From assembly GCA_022769005.1 (NCBI GenBank), contig JALEKK010000035.1, positions 1 through 64,000 on the forward strand: a stretch of DNA of 64,000 nucleotides. Direction: 5' to 3'. The notes beneath the pieces were generated by a model, which saw only the letters and a list, made by a program, of their open reading frames with translations, was not told where the DNA came from and did no database searches. Positions 9,090 to 17,034 of this stretch are shown here, in pieces. Positions within the stretch are counted from its first letter, which is position 1; each line of letters starts with the position of its first letter. This DNA comes from Lachnospiraceae bacterium. Lineage in GTDB: Bacteria; Bacillota; Clostridia; Lachnospirales; Lachnospiraceae. The translations under genes were made by a program, and so were the position numbers.

Positions 9090-10073
9090 GTGAAAAAAGC
9101 ATATAAAATAGCATTTGGAGCAGGACTTGTATTGGCAGGTTCACTTTCCGTAGGGTCATACATAGCGAGAAAGTATATTAAACTTGCCGTTAAACGCAAT
9201 TACAAAAAATACAGCAATGAGAAAAACAGAAATGCAACATTTGCAAAAAAATCACCCGAAGAAATAAAAACTCTTATTTCCAACCATACCGCAAAGACTA
9301 ACGAAGCTAAAAAATGGATGGAAAATGTACCTATGCAGCAACTATATGTTACGTCCAGAGACGGTTTGGAGTTGTACGGCGAGTTATATAAAAATCCGAA
9401 TTCAAAAAAATATGTAATAATCGTACACGGTTACAACTGTAATCTTGAGATGATGTACCCTCTGGGGCCTGATTTCTACAACATGGGATTCAATGTTCTG
9501 TTCGTTGATTTAAGAGCTCACGGAAAAAGCGAAGGAGATACCATCGGTATGGGTTGGCTTGAACGACTTGACCTTATTAATTGGTGTAATCTTCTTATTA
9601 AGTATGATCCGGATTGTGAAATCGTTCTTTACGGTCAGTCTATGGGTGCTGCTGCGGTTATGATGGCTTCAGGAGAGGATACTCTCCCGGATAACGTAAA
9701 AGCCATAATCGAGGATTCGGGATACACGTCAATCAAGGACATATTCGATAAAGTCGTAAGAGCAAAGGTACATATTCCGGCAGCTCCTCTTATAGCTCTC
9801 ACAAGCTACAGATTTAAAAAAATGACTAAGTATTCCATTAAAGACGGAGACGCCGTTAAACAGTTAAAGAAAAACAAGCTCCCTACATTATTTATACATT
9901 GCAGCGATGATTCTTATATTCCTTTTCCTATGGTATATAAGTTATACAGCGTCACAAGCGGCCCTAAGGATATCTACACCGTTCAGGGCGGAGAACACGT
10001 TATGGCATATTATATGGATCCGAAAAAATATATGGATCATGTAAAGGCTTTTCTTGACAAATATTTAGATTGA
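9090..10073 (+). CDS. Membrane-anchored alpha/beta hydrolase
   Basis: This is a 327-residue serine hydrolase of the alpha/beta fold. An N-terminal hydrophobic helix (about residues 8-26, IAFGAGLVLAGSLSVGSYIA) should anchor or export it. The oxyanion turn HGYN is at 113-116, DLRAHGKSEG at 140-149 is typical of the fold, the nucleophile is S184 in GQSMG, and the acid and base fit D in HCSDDSYIPF and H in GGEHVMAY. The start codon is GTG with AAAAGGGGG before it. It resembles B. subtilis YqkD-like proteins, for which the substrate is not known. It is transcribed alone from its own promoter and followed by tRNA-Leu. Confidence 0.88.
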   Translation: MKKAYKIAFGAGLVLAGSLSVGSYIARKYIKLAVKRNYKKYSNEKNRNATFAKKSPEEIKTLISNHTAKTNEAKKWMENVPMQQLYVTSRDGLELYGELYKNPNSKKYVIIVHGYNCNLEMMYPLGPDFYNMGFNVLFVDLRAHGKSEGDTIGMGWLERLDLINWCNLLIKYDPDCEIVLYGQSMGAAAVMMASGEDTLPDNVKAIIEDSGYTSIKDIFDKVVRAKVHIPAAPLIALTSYRFKKMTKYSIKDGDAVKQLKKNKLPTLFIHCSDDSYIPFPMVYKLYSVTSGPKDIYTVQGGEHVMAYYMDPKKYMDHVKAFLDKYLD

Positions 10074-10092
10074 TTGGCATGTTTAATGTTTG

Positions 10093-10121
10093 TTGACAAC
10101 AGATTGGAAATTTAGTAGACT
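10093..10121 (+). promoter_or_regulatory. Promoter of tRNA-Leu
   Basis: A perfect TTGACA (10093-10098), 17-base spacer and TAGACT (10116-10121) lie 24 bases before the first base of the tRNA, as expected for a strong stable-RNA promoter. Confidence 0.75.
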
Positions 10122-10145
10122 TCTACAAGTGCTTAAAAAGCATTT

Positions 10146-10227
10146 GCGGATATGGCGGAATTGGCAGACGCGATAGATTTAGGTTCTATTGTCGAGAGGC
10201 GTGGGGGTTCGACTCCCTTTATCCGCA
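10146..10227 (+). tRNA. tRNA-Leu (anticodon UAG)
   Basis: The 7-bp acceptor stem GCGGATA / TATCCGC closes an 82-base class II tRNA with discriminator A and no encoded CCA. The D arm is GCG...CGC, the anticodon stem ATAGA / TCTAT encloses TTTAGGT (anticodon TAG, reading CUN), a long variable arm follows, and the T loop is TTCGACT on a GGGGG / CCCTT stem. The class II shape, A discriminator and TAG anticodon together give leucine. It stands alone, not in a tRNA cluster. Confidence 0.97.
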
Positions 10228-10231
10228 CTTT

Positions 10232-10267
10232 AAAAAACCGATGTCATATTTTGACATCGGTTTTTTT
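10232..10267. terminator. Bidirectional terminator between tRNA-Leu and trmB
   Basis: A 15-bp perfect stem (AAAAAACCGATGTCA / TGACATCGGTTTTTT) with a five-base loop lies right after tRNA-Leu. T runs on both strands let it serve the tRNA (+) and the convergent trmB (-). Confidence 0.93.
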
Positions 10268-10303
10268 GTTTGAAATATTGCATCGTTTTTATCAAATCGG
10301 AAA

Positions 10304-10951
10304 TCATTTCACGTTTCTTGCAATTAATTTACATATCGGATTACCTGCCTCGGAAAACTTAAGCTCATATTCCGTACAAATGTTTCCAACAAGTCTTTCG
10401 GCATCATTATGAAGATCATATGTATAATCCACAAGTTCCCATCCGCACTCTTTTATGGATTCAAGCGAAAAGTCAAATAAATCTCTGTTGTCTGTTTTAA
10501 ATTCAACGAGACCTCCCTTTACAAGAATTTTCTCATACTTTCCAAGAAATCTGTCCGATGTAAGTCTCCTCTTTGCATGTCTGTCCTTCGGCCACGGATC
10601 CGAAAAATTAAGATATATTTTATCTGCTTCTCTTTCCGCAAATGCATCCAATATGTTATCGGCATCCATTCTTATTAATCTCAGATTGTCCAAGTCCGCT
10701 TCTTCCAACTTGTTAAGAGCCTTTAGAAGCACGCTCGAATACTTTTCAATACCAAGAAAATTCACATTCGGTTCTTCCTTTGCATGAGCCGTAATAAACC
10801 TGCCCTTTCCTGTACCTATCTCTATATGAAGCGGATTGTTGTTTTTAAAAACCTCTTCTCTCCACTTTCCTTTTTTAAGCTCACTGTCCGTATATACGAA
10901 CTCATTTACAATCATTTCTTCCCTCGCACCGGGTATATTTCTCAGTCTCAT
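10304..10951 (-). CDS. trmB: tRNA (guanine-N7-)-methyltransferase
   Basis: TrmB places m7G at position 46 of tRNA, using S-adenosylmethionine. The 215-residue length is typical. Motif I is EIGTGKGRFI (about residues 48-57), followed by NFLGIEKYSSVLLKAL, RLIRMDADNI and the catalytic FSDPWPKDRHAKRRLTSDRF, which is diagnostic of the family; TEYELKF near the C-terminus completes it. The ATG follows GGAG by six bases. It is a single gene, divergent from the D,D-carboxypeptidase and convergent with tRNA-Leu, from which a shared terminator separates it. The assignment is secure. Confidence 0.96.
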   Translation of the reverse strand: MRLRNIPGAREEMIVNEFVYTDSELKKGKWREEVFKNNNPLHIEIGTGKGRFITAHAKEEPNVNFLGIEKYSSVLLKALNKLEEADLDNLRLIRMDADNILDAFAEREADKIYLNFSDPWPKDRHAKRRLTSDRFLGKYEKILVKGGLVEFKTDNRDLFDFSLESIKECGWELVDYTYDLHNDAERLVGNICTEYELKFSEAGNPICKLIARNVK

Positions 10952-11105
10952 TACATTCTCCTAAATTTTATATTTTGAATAATATAAATGTGCTATAATC
11001 ATTTTTTGTACAATGTATCGTTAAAATAACAGTTTTCCAATAGACGTATTATTATATTATATAACATACACTTGCAATAAAACAAACAACTATATGAGGT
11101 TATAT

Positions 11106-12488
11106 ATGAAACATAATTCTGCAACAGGTTTTTTTAAATCCGTACATAATAAGATAATCATTATACTTGCTTTATTTGTGGTTATAATGTCATCCGCGGT
11201 CGCTTCGGTTTCACGGGTTGACGCCGATGAGATAAAATGGCCCGAAGCACCTGAGCTTGTATCGGGTGCCGCCATTTTAATGGATGCCGATACGGGCGCA
11301 ATACTGTATGAAAAAAATGCCTATGAAAGAAATTACCCGGCTTCAACCACTAAGATACTGACCGGTCTTTTGGTTGCTCAGAATAATGCCCTTTCCGATG
11401 TTGTTACATTTTCCTCCGAAGCCGCCAATTCGGTCTCACTGGAAGATGCCACTCTTGCAACCAAGCCCGGAGAACAATATACGGTAGAACAGGCATTGCA
11501 CGGATTGTTATTATATTCTGCCAATGAAATTGCATACGGTCTTGCGGAACACACATCAGGTTCGCTGTCGGCTTTTGTTGATAAAATGAATGAGGCTGCC
11601 AAAAATGCCGGTGCGCTTGATACTCACTTTGCCAATGCAAGCGGTCTTTATAACCCGAACCACTATACTACGGCATATGATATGGCGCTTATTGCGAGAA
11701 TGTGTTTTAATAATCCGACATTCTTAACCATTGATTCAGCCACAACATATACCATCCCGCCTACCAATAAAACCAAGGATGCAAGGGTGTTCAGCAACAG
11801 AAACCTCCTGCTTCCGGGGCGAACATACGGATATGAATATTGCGTGGGAGGTAAAACCGGATTCGTCGGAGAAGGCGGATATACATATGTTTCATATGCC
11901 ATGAAAAACGGTATGAGACTTATTTGCGTTTGTTTCAAATCAACCGCCGACGGACGATTTAAAGATGCAAGATCTCTGTTTGAATGGGGATTTAAAAACT
12001 TCACCAAAGTTCCGATTACCGGAACGGCTCTTATATCCCAATTTTCAACCATATCATATCTCAGCTCAACAAGATTCAATTCAAACAATGTCGTATCGGG
12101 ATTTAACGGCTCATATGTAACTCTCCCTAAGGATACATCTCTTGGTCAGGTTACAATATCAGGCGATTCAAAGCATAACGTTCAATCCACCGATAACAAA
12201 GTTGATGTTCCGATTAATTTTATGTACGGAGATCATGTAGTCGGCACAGCCGATATTACTTTCACATCCAAAGAAGATACGCAAAACGAATCTTCGCTGC
12301 TTCCGTATGCGGAAAATTCAAACGCTTCAGGTTCAACACAACCCTTTGCGGTTGTAATTAATATATGGATAATAATTATAGCCGTAGCAGCTGCTGCCGT
12401 AATTATATTCTTTATCAGAAGGAAAAGAATAATAGAGGAAAAATCTCCCGCTAAGTTCAGAAGAAAAAGACATTATAAAAAACACTGA
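11106..12488 (+). CDS. D-alanyl-D-alanine carboxypeptidase (DacF-type, S11)
   Basis: This low-molecular-weight penicillin-binding protein trims the terminal D-Ala of peptidoglycan stem peptides outside the cell. The three active-site motifs are S80-TTK83 in YPASTTKILTGLL, S138-AN140 in LLLYSANEIAYG, and K250-TG in GGKTGFVGEGGYTYVSYA. A signal segment spans about residues 15-38. Unlike most DacF proteins, which end in an amphipathic helix, the chain ends with a true hydrophobic segment (about 415-440) followed by a lysine/arginine tail, so it is anchored at both ends or after signal cleavage by its C-terminus. I start at ATG 11106 because GAGG lies six bases before it; the upstream ATG at 11094 overlaps that site. 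Confidence 0.92.
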   Translation: MKHNSATGFFKSVHNKIIIILALFVVIMSSAVASVSRVDADEIKWPEAPELVSGAAILMDADTGAILYEKNAYERNYPASTTKILTGLLVAQNNALSDVVTFSSEAANSVSLEDATLATKPGEQYTVEQALHGLLLYSANEIAYGLAEHTSGSLSAFVDKMNEAAKNAGALDTHFANASGLYNPNHYTTAYDMALIARMCFNNPTFLTIDSATTYTIPPTNKTKDARVFSNRNLLLPGRTYGYEYCVGGKTGFVGEGGYTYVSYAMKNGMRLICVCFKSTADGRFKDARSLFEWGFKNFTKVPITGTALISQFSTISYLSSTRFNSNNVVSGFNGSYVTLPKDTSLGQVTISGDSKHNVQSTDNKVDVPINFMYGDHVVGTADITFTSKEDTQNESSLLPYAENSNASGSTQPFAVVINIWIIIIAVAAAAVIIFFIRRKRIIEEKSPAKFRRKRHYKKH

Positions 12489-12514
12489 TTAACAGATTAT
12501 AATTTTCAACAACA

Positions 12515-12580
12515 AAATCCCGCTTTGCGCCGTTGCAGGTATCCGAAATTTCGGTCATCTGCACATGCAAAGCGGGATTT
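12515..12580. terminator. Long bidirectional terminator with inner stem
   Basis: The outer 14-bp stem AAATCCCGCTTTGC / GCAAAGCGGGATTT encloses a second stem (GTTGCAGGT / ATCTGCAC, roughly) and an inner CCGAAATTTCGG palindrome. It lies between the convergent carboxypeptidase and AGCS genes and can serve both. Confidence 0.88.
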
Positions 12581-12600
12581 ATCATATTGTTAATTATTGA

Positions 12601-14034
12601 TTATTCTTCTCCGAGATTATGTATTCTTTTTCTCATTTTGAAAAACTTCTTTGTTTCAAATGCCGCAACGCCGCTTAATGCAAACATTGCTATCATATTA
12701 GGTATCGCCATCAGTCCGTTAAATATACTTGCGGATGTCCATACGGCGCTTACCGTCATATACGGTCCTATAAATACCGCGGCTATGTACAAAATTCTGA
12801 ATATCTTTATAACCGCCTTCTTACCTCCGGTAAGATATTCAAGACATTTTTCGCTGTAGTGACACCATCCTAAAATGGTGGTAAAAGCGAAGAACACCAG
12901 ACTAACCATCAATATGAAGCTTGAAACCTGAGGAGGAAAAGGAAGCCCCTGTCTGAATGCATATGTTGTCACCTGTACGCCTTCCAAACCTTCTACCTGC
13001 CATGCACCGGTAATAACTATGGCAAGTCCTGTCATTGTACATATTATAATGGTGTCAATAAATGTACCTGTCATGCTGACAAGTCCCTGTCTTACAGGCT
13101 CTTTAGTCTTTGCAGACGCTGCAGCAATCGGTCCCGTTCCCAATCCTGCTTCATTGGAGAATATACCTCTTGCAACGCCGCTCTGTATAGAAACAAATAT
13201 TCCGCCTACAACTCCTCCCGTAACCGCAGCCGGATCAAATGCTCCCTTTACAATGGTGCCTATGGCCGCAGGCAGAGCTGTTACATTGGTCAATATCAAT
13301 ATTAATATTGTGACAAAATACAAAATTGCCATAAACGGAACAATAATTTCACTTACACCGGCAATTCTCTTAATACCGCCGATAAGGACTATAGCCACAA
13401 CCGCCGTAAGAACTATGGATGAAATTACGATAACAATCGAATATGTTCCTATAAACGGAATACTAACCGTATTGGCATTGGCAGGGTCAAAAAAGTCTCT
13501 TAAAGCACTTGTTACACCGTTTACCTGTGTAAATGTTCCGGTCCCCAGCAATGCGGCAAGAGGACACAATACCGCAAAAACTCCTGCAAGCCACTTCCAA
13601 TTTTTTCCCATTCCGCGCTCAATATAGTAGAATGGACCGCCGAGAGCATGTCCCGTTTTTGTATCCACCGTTCTGTATTTTATTGTCAGCAGACCTTCCG
13701 TATACTTTGTCGCCATACCTACAAATGCGGCTACCAACATCCAGAATAATGCTCCCGGACCGCCTAAGGCTATTGCGGTCGCAACTCCGACTATGTTACC
13801 CGTACCTATTGTAGCGGAAAGCGATGTACAAAGTGCGGCAAAACTTGATACCTCTCCCTTTCCGCCTTTTTCGTTTCTTACCATCCACCTTAACGCAAGC
13901 GGAAGTCTTCTCACCTGTATTAAGCCCAAGCGAATCGTGAGAAGCGTACCGCCGACAAGAATAAGTGCCATAAGCGGTATTCCCCAGACATAGTTCTCGA
14001 CTGTGGACAAGATATTGTTAATTGCTCCCCACAT
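12601..14034 (-). CDS. Sodium:alanine/glycine symporter, AGCS family (copy 1)
   Basis: AGCS carriers import alanine or glycine with sodium. The protein has about ten to eleven membrane helices and the family blocks SATIGTGNIVGVATAIALGGPGALFWML (read in two parts), GIFSNEAGLG and GLVSMTGTFIDT. I start at ATG 14034 (477 residues, MWGAINN) because AAGGAG stands nine bases before it; a longer frame adds 22 residues without support. It is a close paralogue of the gene at 15177-16607, with near-identical stretches throughout. A difference at a generally conserved spot is WCHYSEKC here against WDYYSERC there, which may reflect different substrates. No glycine riboswitch is visible upstream. Confidence 0.93.
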   Translation of the reverse strand: MWGAINNILSTVENYVWGIPLMALILVGGTLLTIRLGLIQVRRLPLALRWMVRNEKGGKGEVSSFAALCTSLSATIGTGNIVGVATAIALGGPGALFWMLVAAFVGMATKYTEGLLTIKYRTVDTKTGHALGGPFYYIERGMGKNWKWLAGVFAVLCPLAALLGTGTFTQVNGVTSALRDFFDPANANTVSIPFIGTYSIVIVISSIVLTAVVAIVLIGGIKRIAGVSEIIVPFMAILYFVTILILILTNVTALPAAIGTIVKGAFDPAAVTGGVVGGIFVSIQSGVARGIFSNEAGLGTGPIAAASAKTKEPVRQGLVSMTGTFIDTIIICTMTGLAIVITGAWQVEGLEGVQVTTYAFRQGLPFPPQVSSFILMVSLVFFAFTTILGWCHYSEKCLEYLTGGKKAVIKIFRILYIAAVFIGPYMTVSAVWTSASIFNGLMAIPNMIAMFALSGVAAFETKKFFKMRKRIHNLGEE

Positions 14035-14253
14035 GTTTAATAACTCCTTAATAATTAATTCCAGATTACAAAAATATTCTTTTGCTATGATGTAAAACAT
14101 TGGATATTGACAACCGTAATAATGATACAGTTAATTTATGATAACATAAAATTTTAATTCTTTATATATTTAATTCATAATCATGGTTTATCCGAAATTT
14201 TATTATTTACCGACAGGTCACCCTGTTTTACTGCCGTTACACTGTAAAATACT

Positions 14254-14934
14254 TTATTTCCGGGTTACTTCCGAATCCTTATCATCTTCGGATTTTTGAA
14301 ACATTATAATCAAAACAATCAGCAGCAGCGCCGGAGAAAGCAGGATTGCATAACCGTTCATTACCATAAGCATTCTGCTTTCAACAAGAGCACCTGCCAC
14401 AAACGACAATATTATTCCGAAATACAAAAACGCCTTCCTCAAATAAGATTTCCGATGCGTATTAAAATATTCACCCATGTTGAAGATGCCGCTTCTTAAA
14501 TTGCCTACGCACATCGTTGTTGATATTACATTCCCGTGTATTTTCCTAAATGACTCTACCTGAATTCCGCAGGCAAAAGAAATCATAATGTTAGCCGTAT
14601 TATCCAATGTCGACGGTATGAAAACAACGATAATAAGTGTAATCGCTTCAATTAAAACAGATATTTGCCGCCAGTGAACATGTAAAAATATTTTCTTCCT
14701 GTTAATAATATCTGAGATAATGATACCTCCCGCAAAAGCCAAAACAGGCCATAGGAATCTTAATGCGGCAAAAAAATCCCCGTTTCCGATATTTAATCCC
14801 AAGAATAAAATATTACCCGTCTGAGCATTTGCAAAAACATGTCCTCTGTACAGATACGAATATGCATCCATACAACCGCCGGATAATGCCAATAAAATAC
14901 CGCACGGAATTGAATCCGAGATTTGTTTACTCAT
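14254..14934 (-). CDS. YoaK/DUF1275 membrane protein
   Basis: A 226-residue membrane protein with about six helices. The N-terminal GILLALSGGCMDAYSYLYRGHVFANAQTGNIL (in two stretches) is the mark of the DUF1275 family, with the conserved glycine/aspartate and NAQTGN. CGIQVESFRKIHGNVISTTMCVGNLRS in the middle also fits. No biochemical role is established for the family; transport is often supposed. It starts eight bases after GGAG and ends with a charged tail (QKSEDDKDSEVTRK). It sits between the two AGCS paralogues on the same strand, which may be chance or may mean an insertion point of the duplication. Confidence 0.88.
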   Translation of the reverse strand: MSKQISDSIPCGILLALSGGCMDAYSYLYRGHVFANAQTGNILFLGLNIGNGDFFAALRFLWPVLAFAGGIIISDIINRKKIFLHVHWRQISVLIEAITLIIVVFIPSTLDNTANIMISFACGIQVESFRKIHGNVISTTMCVGNLRSGIFNMGEYFNTHRKSYLRKAFLYFGIILSFVAGALVESRMLMVMNGYAILLSPALLLIVLIIMFQKSEDDKDSEVTRK

Positions 14935-15084
14935 TACAAAAACTCCGTTAAATAATCATATAAATCCTACTTTCCGTTACATACCGTTTTATGATATGTA
15001 ACAGTATTTATAACATTCTCCGTTATATAAATATTCATCAATATATAAAAACAAACATAATATACTTACGTAAGCGTAACATAC

Positions 15085-15175
15085 AAAAATCTCAAGTGTT
15101 TTATTGACCATACATATTTACGAAGATGCGCCCTTTCGTAAGATTGTAAATATCAAATAAACACTTGAGATTTTT
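15085..15175 (-). terminator. Long composite terminator after AGCS copy 2
   Basis: The hairpin begins one base after the AGCS stop. The outer arms AAAAATCTCAAGTGTTTAT / ATAAAACACTTGAGATTTTT pair over about 19 positions with one shift; the interior folds again as TTACGAA / TTCGTAA flanked by ATAT / ATAT. A T run ends the minus-strand copy. Confidence 0.8.
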
Positions 15176-15176
15176 A

Positions 15177-16607
15177 TTATCCCATATTGTGAATTGTCTT
15201 TCTTGACTTAAAGAACTTCCTTGTTTCAAAGACCACAACGCCGTTGAGCGCGAATATTGCAATCATATTAGGAATTGCCATAAGCCCGTTAAATATATCC
15301 GCAATAGTCCATACCGCGCTTACTGTCATATACGGTCCTATGAAAACCGCAATAATGTAACATACTCTGAATATCTTTATTGCAACCTTTTTGCCGCCTG
15401 TAAGATATTCGAGACATCTCTCACTGTAGTAGTCCCAACCCAATATGGTTGTAAACGCAAAGAATACAAGACAAATCATAAGGATAAAGCTTGACACCTG
15501 AGGCGCAAACGGAAGTCCGTTCTGAAATGCGTATGTCGTAATCTGAACACCCTCAAGTCCTTCAACTTTCCATGCTCCCGTAAGCATTATCGCAAGTCCC
15601 GTCATGGAACATATAACAATGGTGTCGATAAATGTTCCTGTCATGCTGACAAGTCCCTGTCTTACAGGTTCCTTTGTCTTTGCTGCGGCAGCCGCAATAG
15701 GTGCGCTTCCGAGTCCGGCTTCGTTTGAGAAAATACCTCTCGCAATACCGCTTTGCATTGCAACAAATAAACTTCCCACTGCACCGCCGGTAACAGCCAT
15801 AGGGTTAAATGCACCCTCTATTATTGTTACTATGGCATCAGGTAATTTATCTAAATTACAGAGCACAAGAATAAGAACCGATACAAAATACGCAATAGCC
15901 ATAAACGGAACAATTATTTCACTTACTCTGGCAATTCTTTTTATACCGCCTATAAGAACAACGGCAACTACGGCTGCAAGAACAATTGAAGAAATAACCA
16001 CCACTATGGAGTATGTTCCTATAAAAGGAATTTCCACCTTTAATGCATCACCGTTAGGATCGAAAAACCCCTTTACTGCGCTTGTTATTCCGTTTACCTG
16101 ACTGAATGTTCCGATTCCGAACAGACCCACGCATACTCCGAAGAACGCGAATAACTTGGCAAGCCATTTCCAGTTTTTACCCATTCCGCGTTCAATATAA
16201 TAGAACGGGCCGCCGAGAGTATGTCCTGTTTTAGGATCCACGGTTCTGTATTTTACGGCAAGAAGACCTTCCGCATATTTTGTTGCCATTCCGACAAAAG
16301 CCGCAACAAGCATCCAGAATAACGCTCCCGGACCGCCCAATGCTATGGCAGTTGCGACTCCGACAATATTTCCTGTTCCTATTGTCGCGGAAAGAGCCGT
16401 ACAAAGAGCCGCAAAGCTAGATACTTCACCCTTTCCTCCGTCCTCGTTTCTGACCATCCATTTAAGTGCCAGCGGCAACTTACGCGTTTGCAGCACTCCC
16501 ATTCTGATGGTTAGAAGAAGTCCGCCCGCAAGAATAAGTACCATAAGAGGTATTCCCCATACGAAACCGTCCACGGCAGACAAAAAATCATTGAAAGCTG
16601 ACCACAT
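15177..16607 (-). CDS. Sodium:alanine/glycine symporter, AGCS family (copy 2)
   Basis: This 476-residue carrier matches copy 1 almost end to end, including MVRNE-GGKGEVSSFAALCT, TGNIVGVATAIALGGPGALF, GIFSNEAGLG and MTGTFIDTIVIC, and should import small neutral amino acids with sodium. Divergence is concentrated in the segment at about residues 150-190 (FAFFGVCVGLFGIGTFSQVNG) and the loop before helix 6. The ATG is preceded by AAAAGGGG at a rather long distance of about 12 bases, so initiation may be weaker than for copy 1. It has its own long terminator. The 76-residue gene at 16744-16974 lies upstream on the same strand, with a spacer of about 135 bases. Confidence 0.93.
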   Translation of the reverse strand: MWSAFNDFLSAVDGFVWGIPLMVLILAGGLLLTIRMGVLQTRKLPLALKWMVRNEDGGKGEVSSFAALCTALSATIGTGNIVGVATAIALGGPGALFWMLVAAFVGMATKYAEGLLAVKYRTVDPKTGHTLGGPFYYIERGMGKNWKWLAKLFAFFGVCVGLFGIGTFSQVNGITSAVKGFFDPNGDALKVEIPFIGTYSIVVVISSIVLAAVVAVVLIGGIKRIARVSEIIVPFMAIAYFVSVLILVLCNLDKLPDAIVTIIEGAFNPMAVTGGAVGSLFVAMQSGIARGIFSNEAGLGSAPIAAAAAKTKEPVRQGLVSMTGTFIDTIVICSMTGLAIMLTGAWKVEGLEGVQITTYAFQNGLPFAPQVSSFILMICLVFFAFTTILGWDYYSERCLEYLTGGKKVAIKIFRVCYIIAVFIGPYMTVSAVWTIADIFNGLMAIPNMIAIFALNGVVVFETRKFFKSRKTIHNMG

Positions 16608-16743
16608 ACAAATACATATCCCCTTTTAAAAATAATTAAAAATAATCACACACACAATAAACCATATGTTTATTTTTGATATTTTCAAACGATTATATAA
16701 TAAAATTATAAAAATTTATAGTCTTTTTATTTTTCCTGCGGTT

Positions 16744-16974
16744 TTACTCATCAAATTCCACTTCAAGTAAATGTCCTCTGCTCGTTTCTCTTATGTCCGT
16801 TACCCTTCCCCTGCGTGATTTTAATCTTTCAACGGTTGTATAATTCCCGGACATCGCAACCGCAGGCTCTACCGTATAATAATAGCTTGCCGGAAGTTTC
16901 CCCTCCGTAACTTCCACTTCGTCTCCTATATTGACAAGACCGAGCCTTGCCATTGTGAAATCCATTTTTCTCAT
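16744..16974 (-). CDS. Conserved small protein of unknown function (76 aa)
   Basis: I cannot assign a function. The 76-residue protein is soluble, with the pattern [20 protein letters not shown], then [27 protein letters not shown] and a closing [19 protein letters not shown], which looks like a small beta-barrel or KOW/SH3-like fold: short strands, a glycine turn, and an acidic end. GGAG is five bases before the ATG, and codon use matches the neighbours, so it is a real gene. It lies 60 bases downstream of recG on the same strand and may be cotranscribed. I recall similar short proteins beside recG in Lachnospiraceae but cannot verify this here. Confidence 0.75.
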   Translation of the reverse strand: MRKMDFTMARLGLVNIGDEVEVTEGKLPASYYYTVEPAVAMSGNYTTVERLKSRRGRVTDIRETSRGHLLEVEFDE

Positions 16975-17034
16975 AACTTCTCCGTTATATTTACCGAATT
17001 AAAAATTATATAGTGAATAAAAGACCGCCGAAAA

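Noticed and set aside
10152-10412. Open frame overlapping tRNA-Leu and the trmB end
   Set aside because: It runs through the tRNA and its terminator and antisense to trmB; the tRNA fold explains the sequence.
13019-13627. 202-codon frame on the plus strand inside AGCS copy 1
   Set aside because: It is antisense to a membrane protein gene. The hydrophobic, proline-rich composition is what the complement of such a gene gives, and a similar antisense frame appears in copy 2.
14035-14253. Possible glycine riboswitch ahead of the AGCS gene
   Set aside because: The upstream spacer is AT-rich and lacks the conserved GGA-rich aptamer core; no tandem aptamer pattern is visible here or upstream of copy 2.
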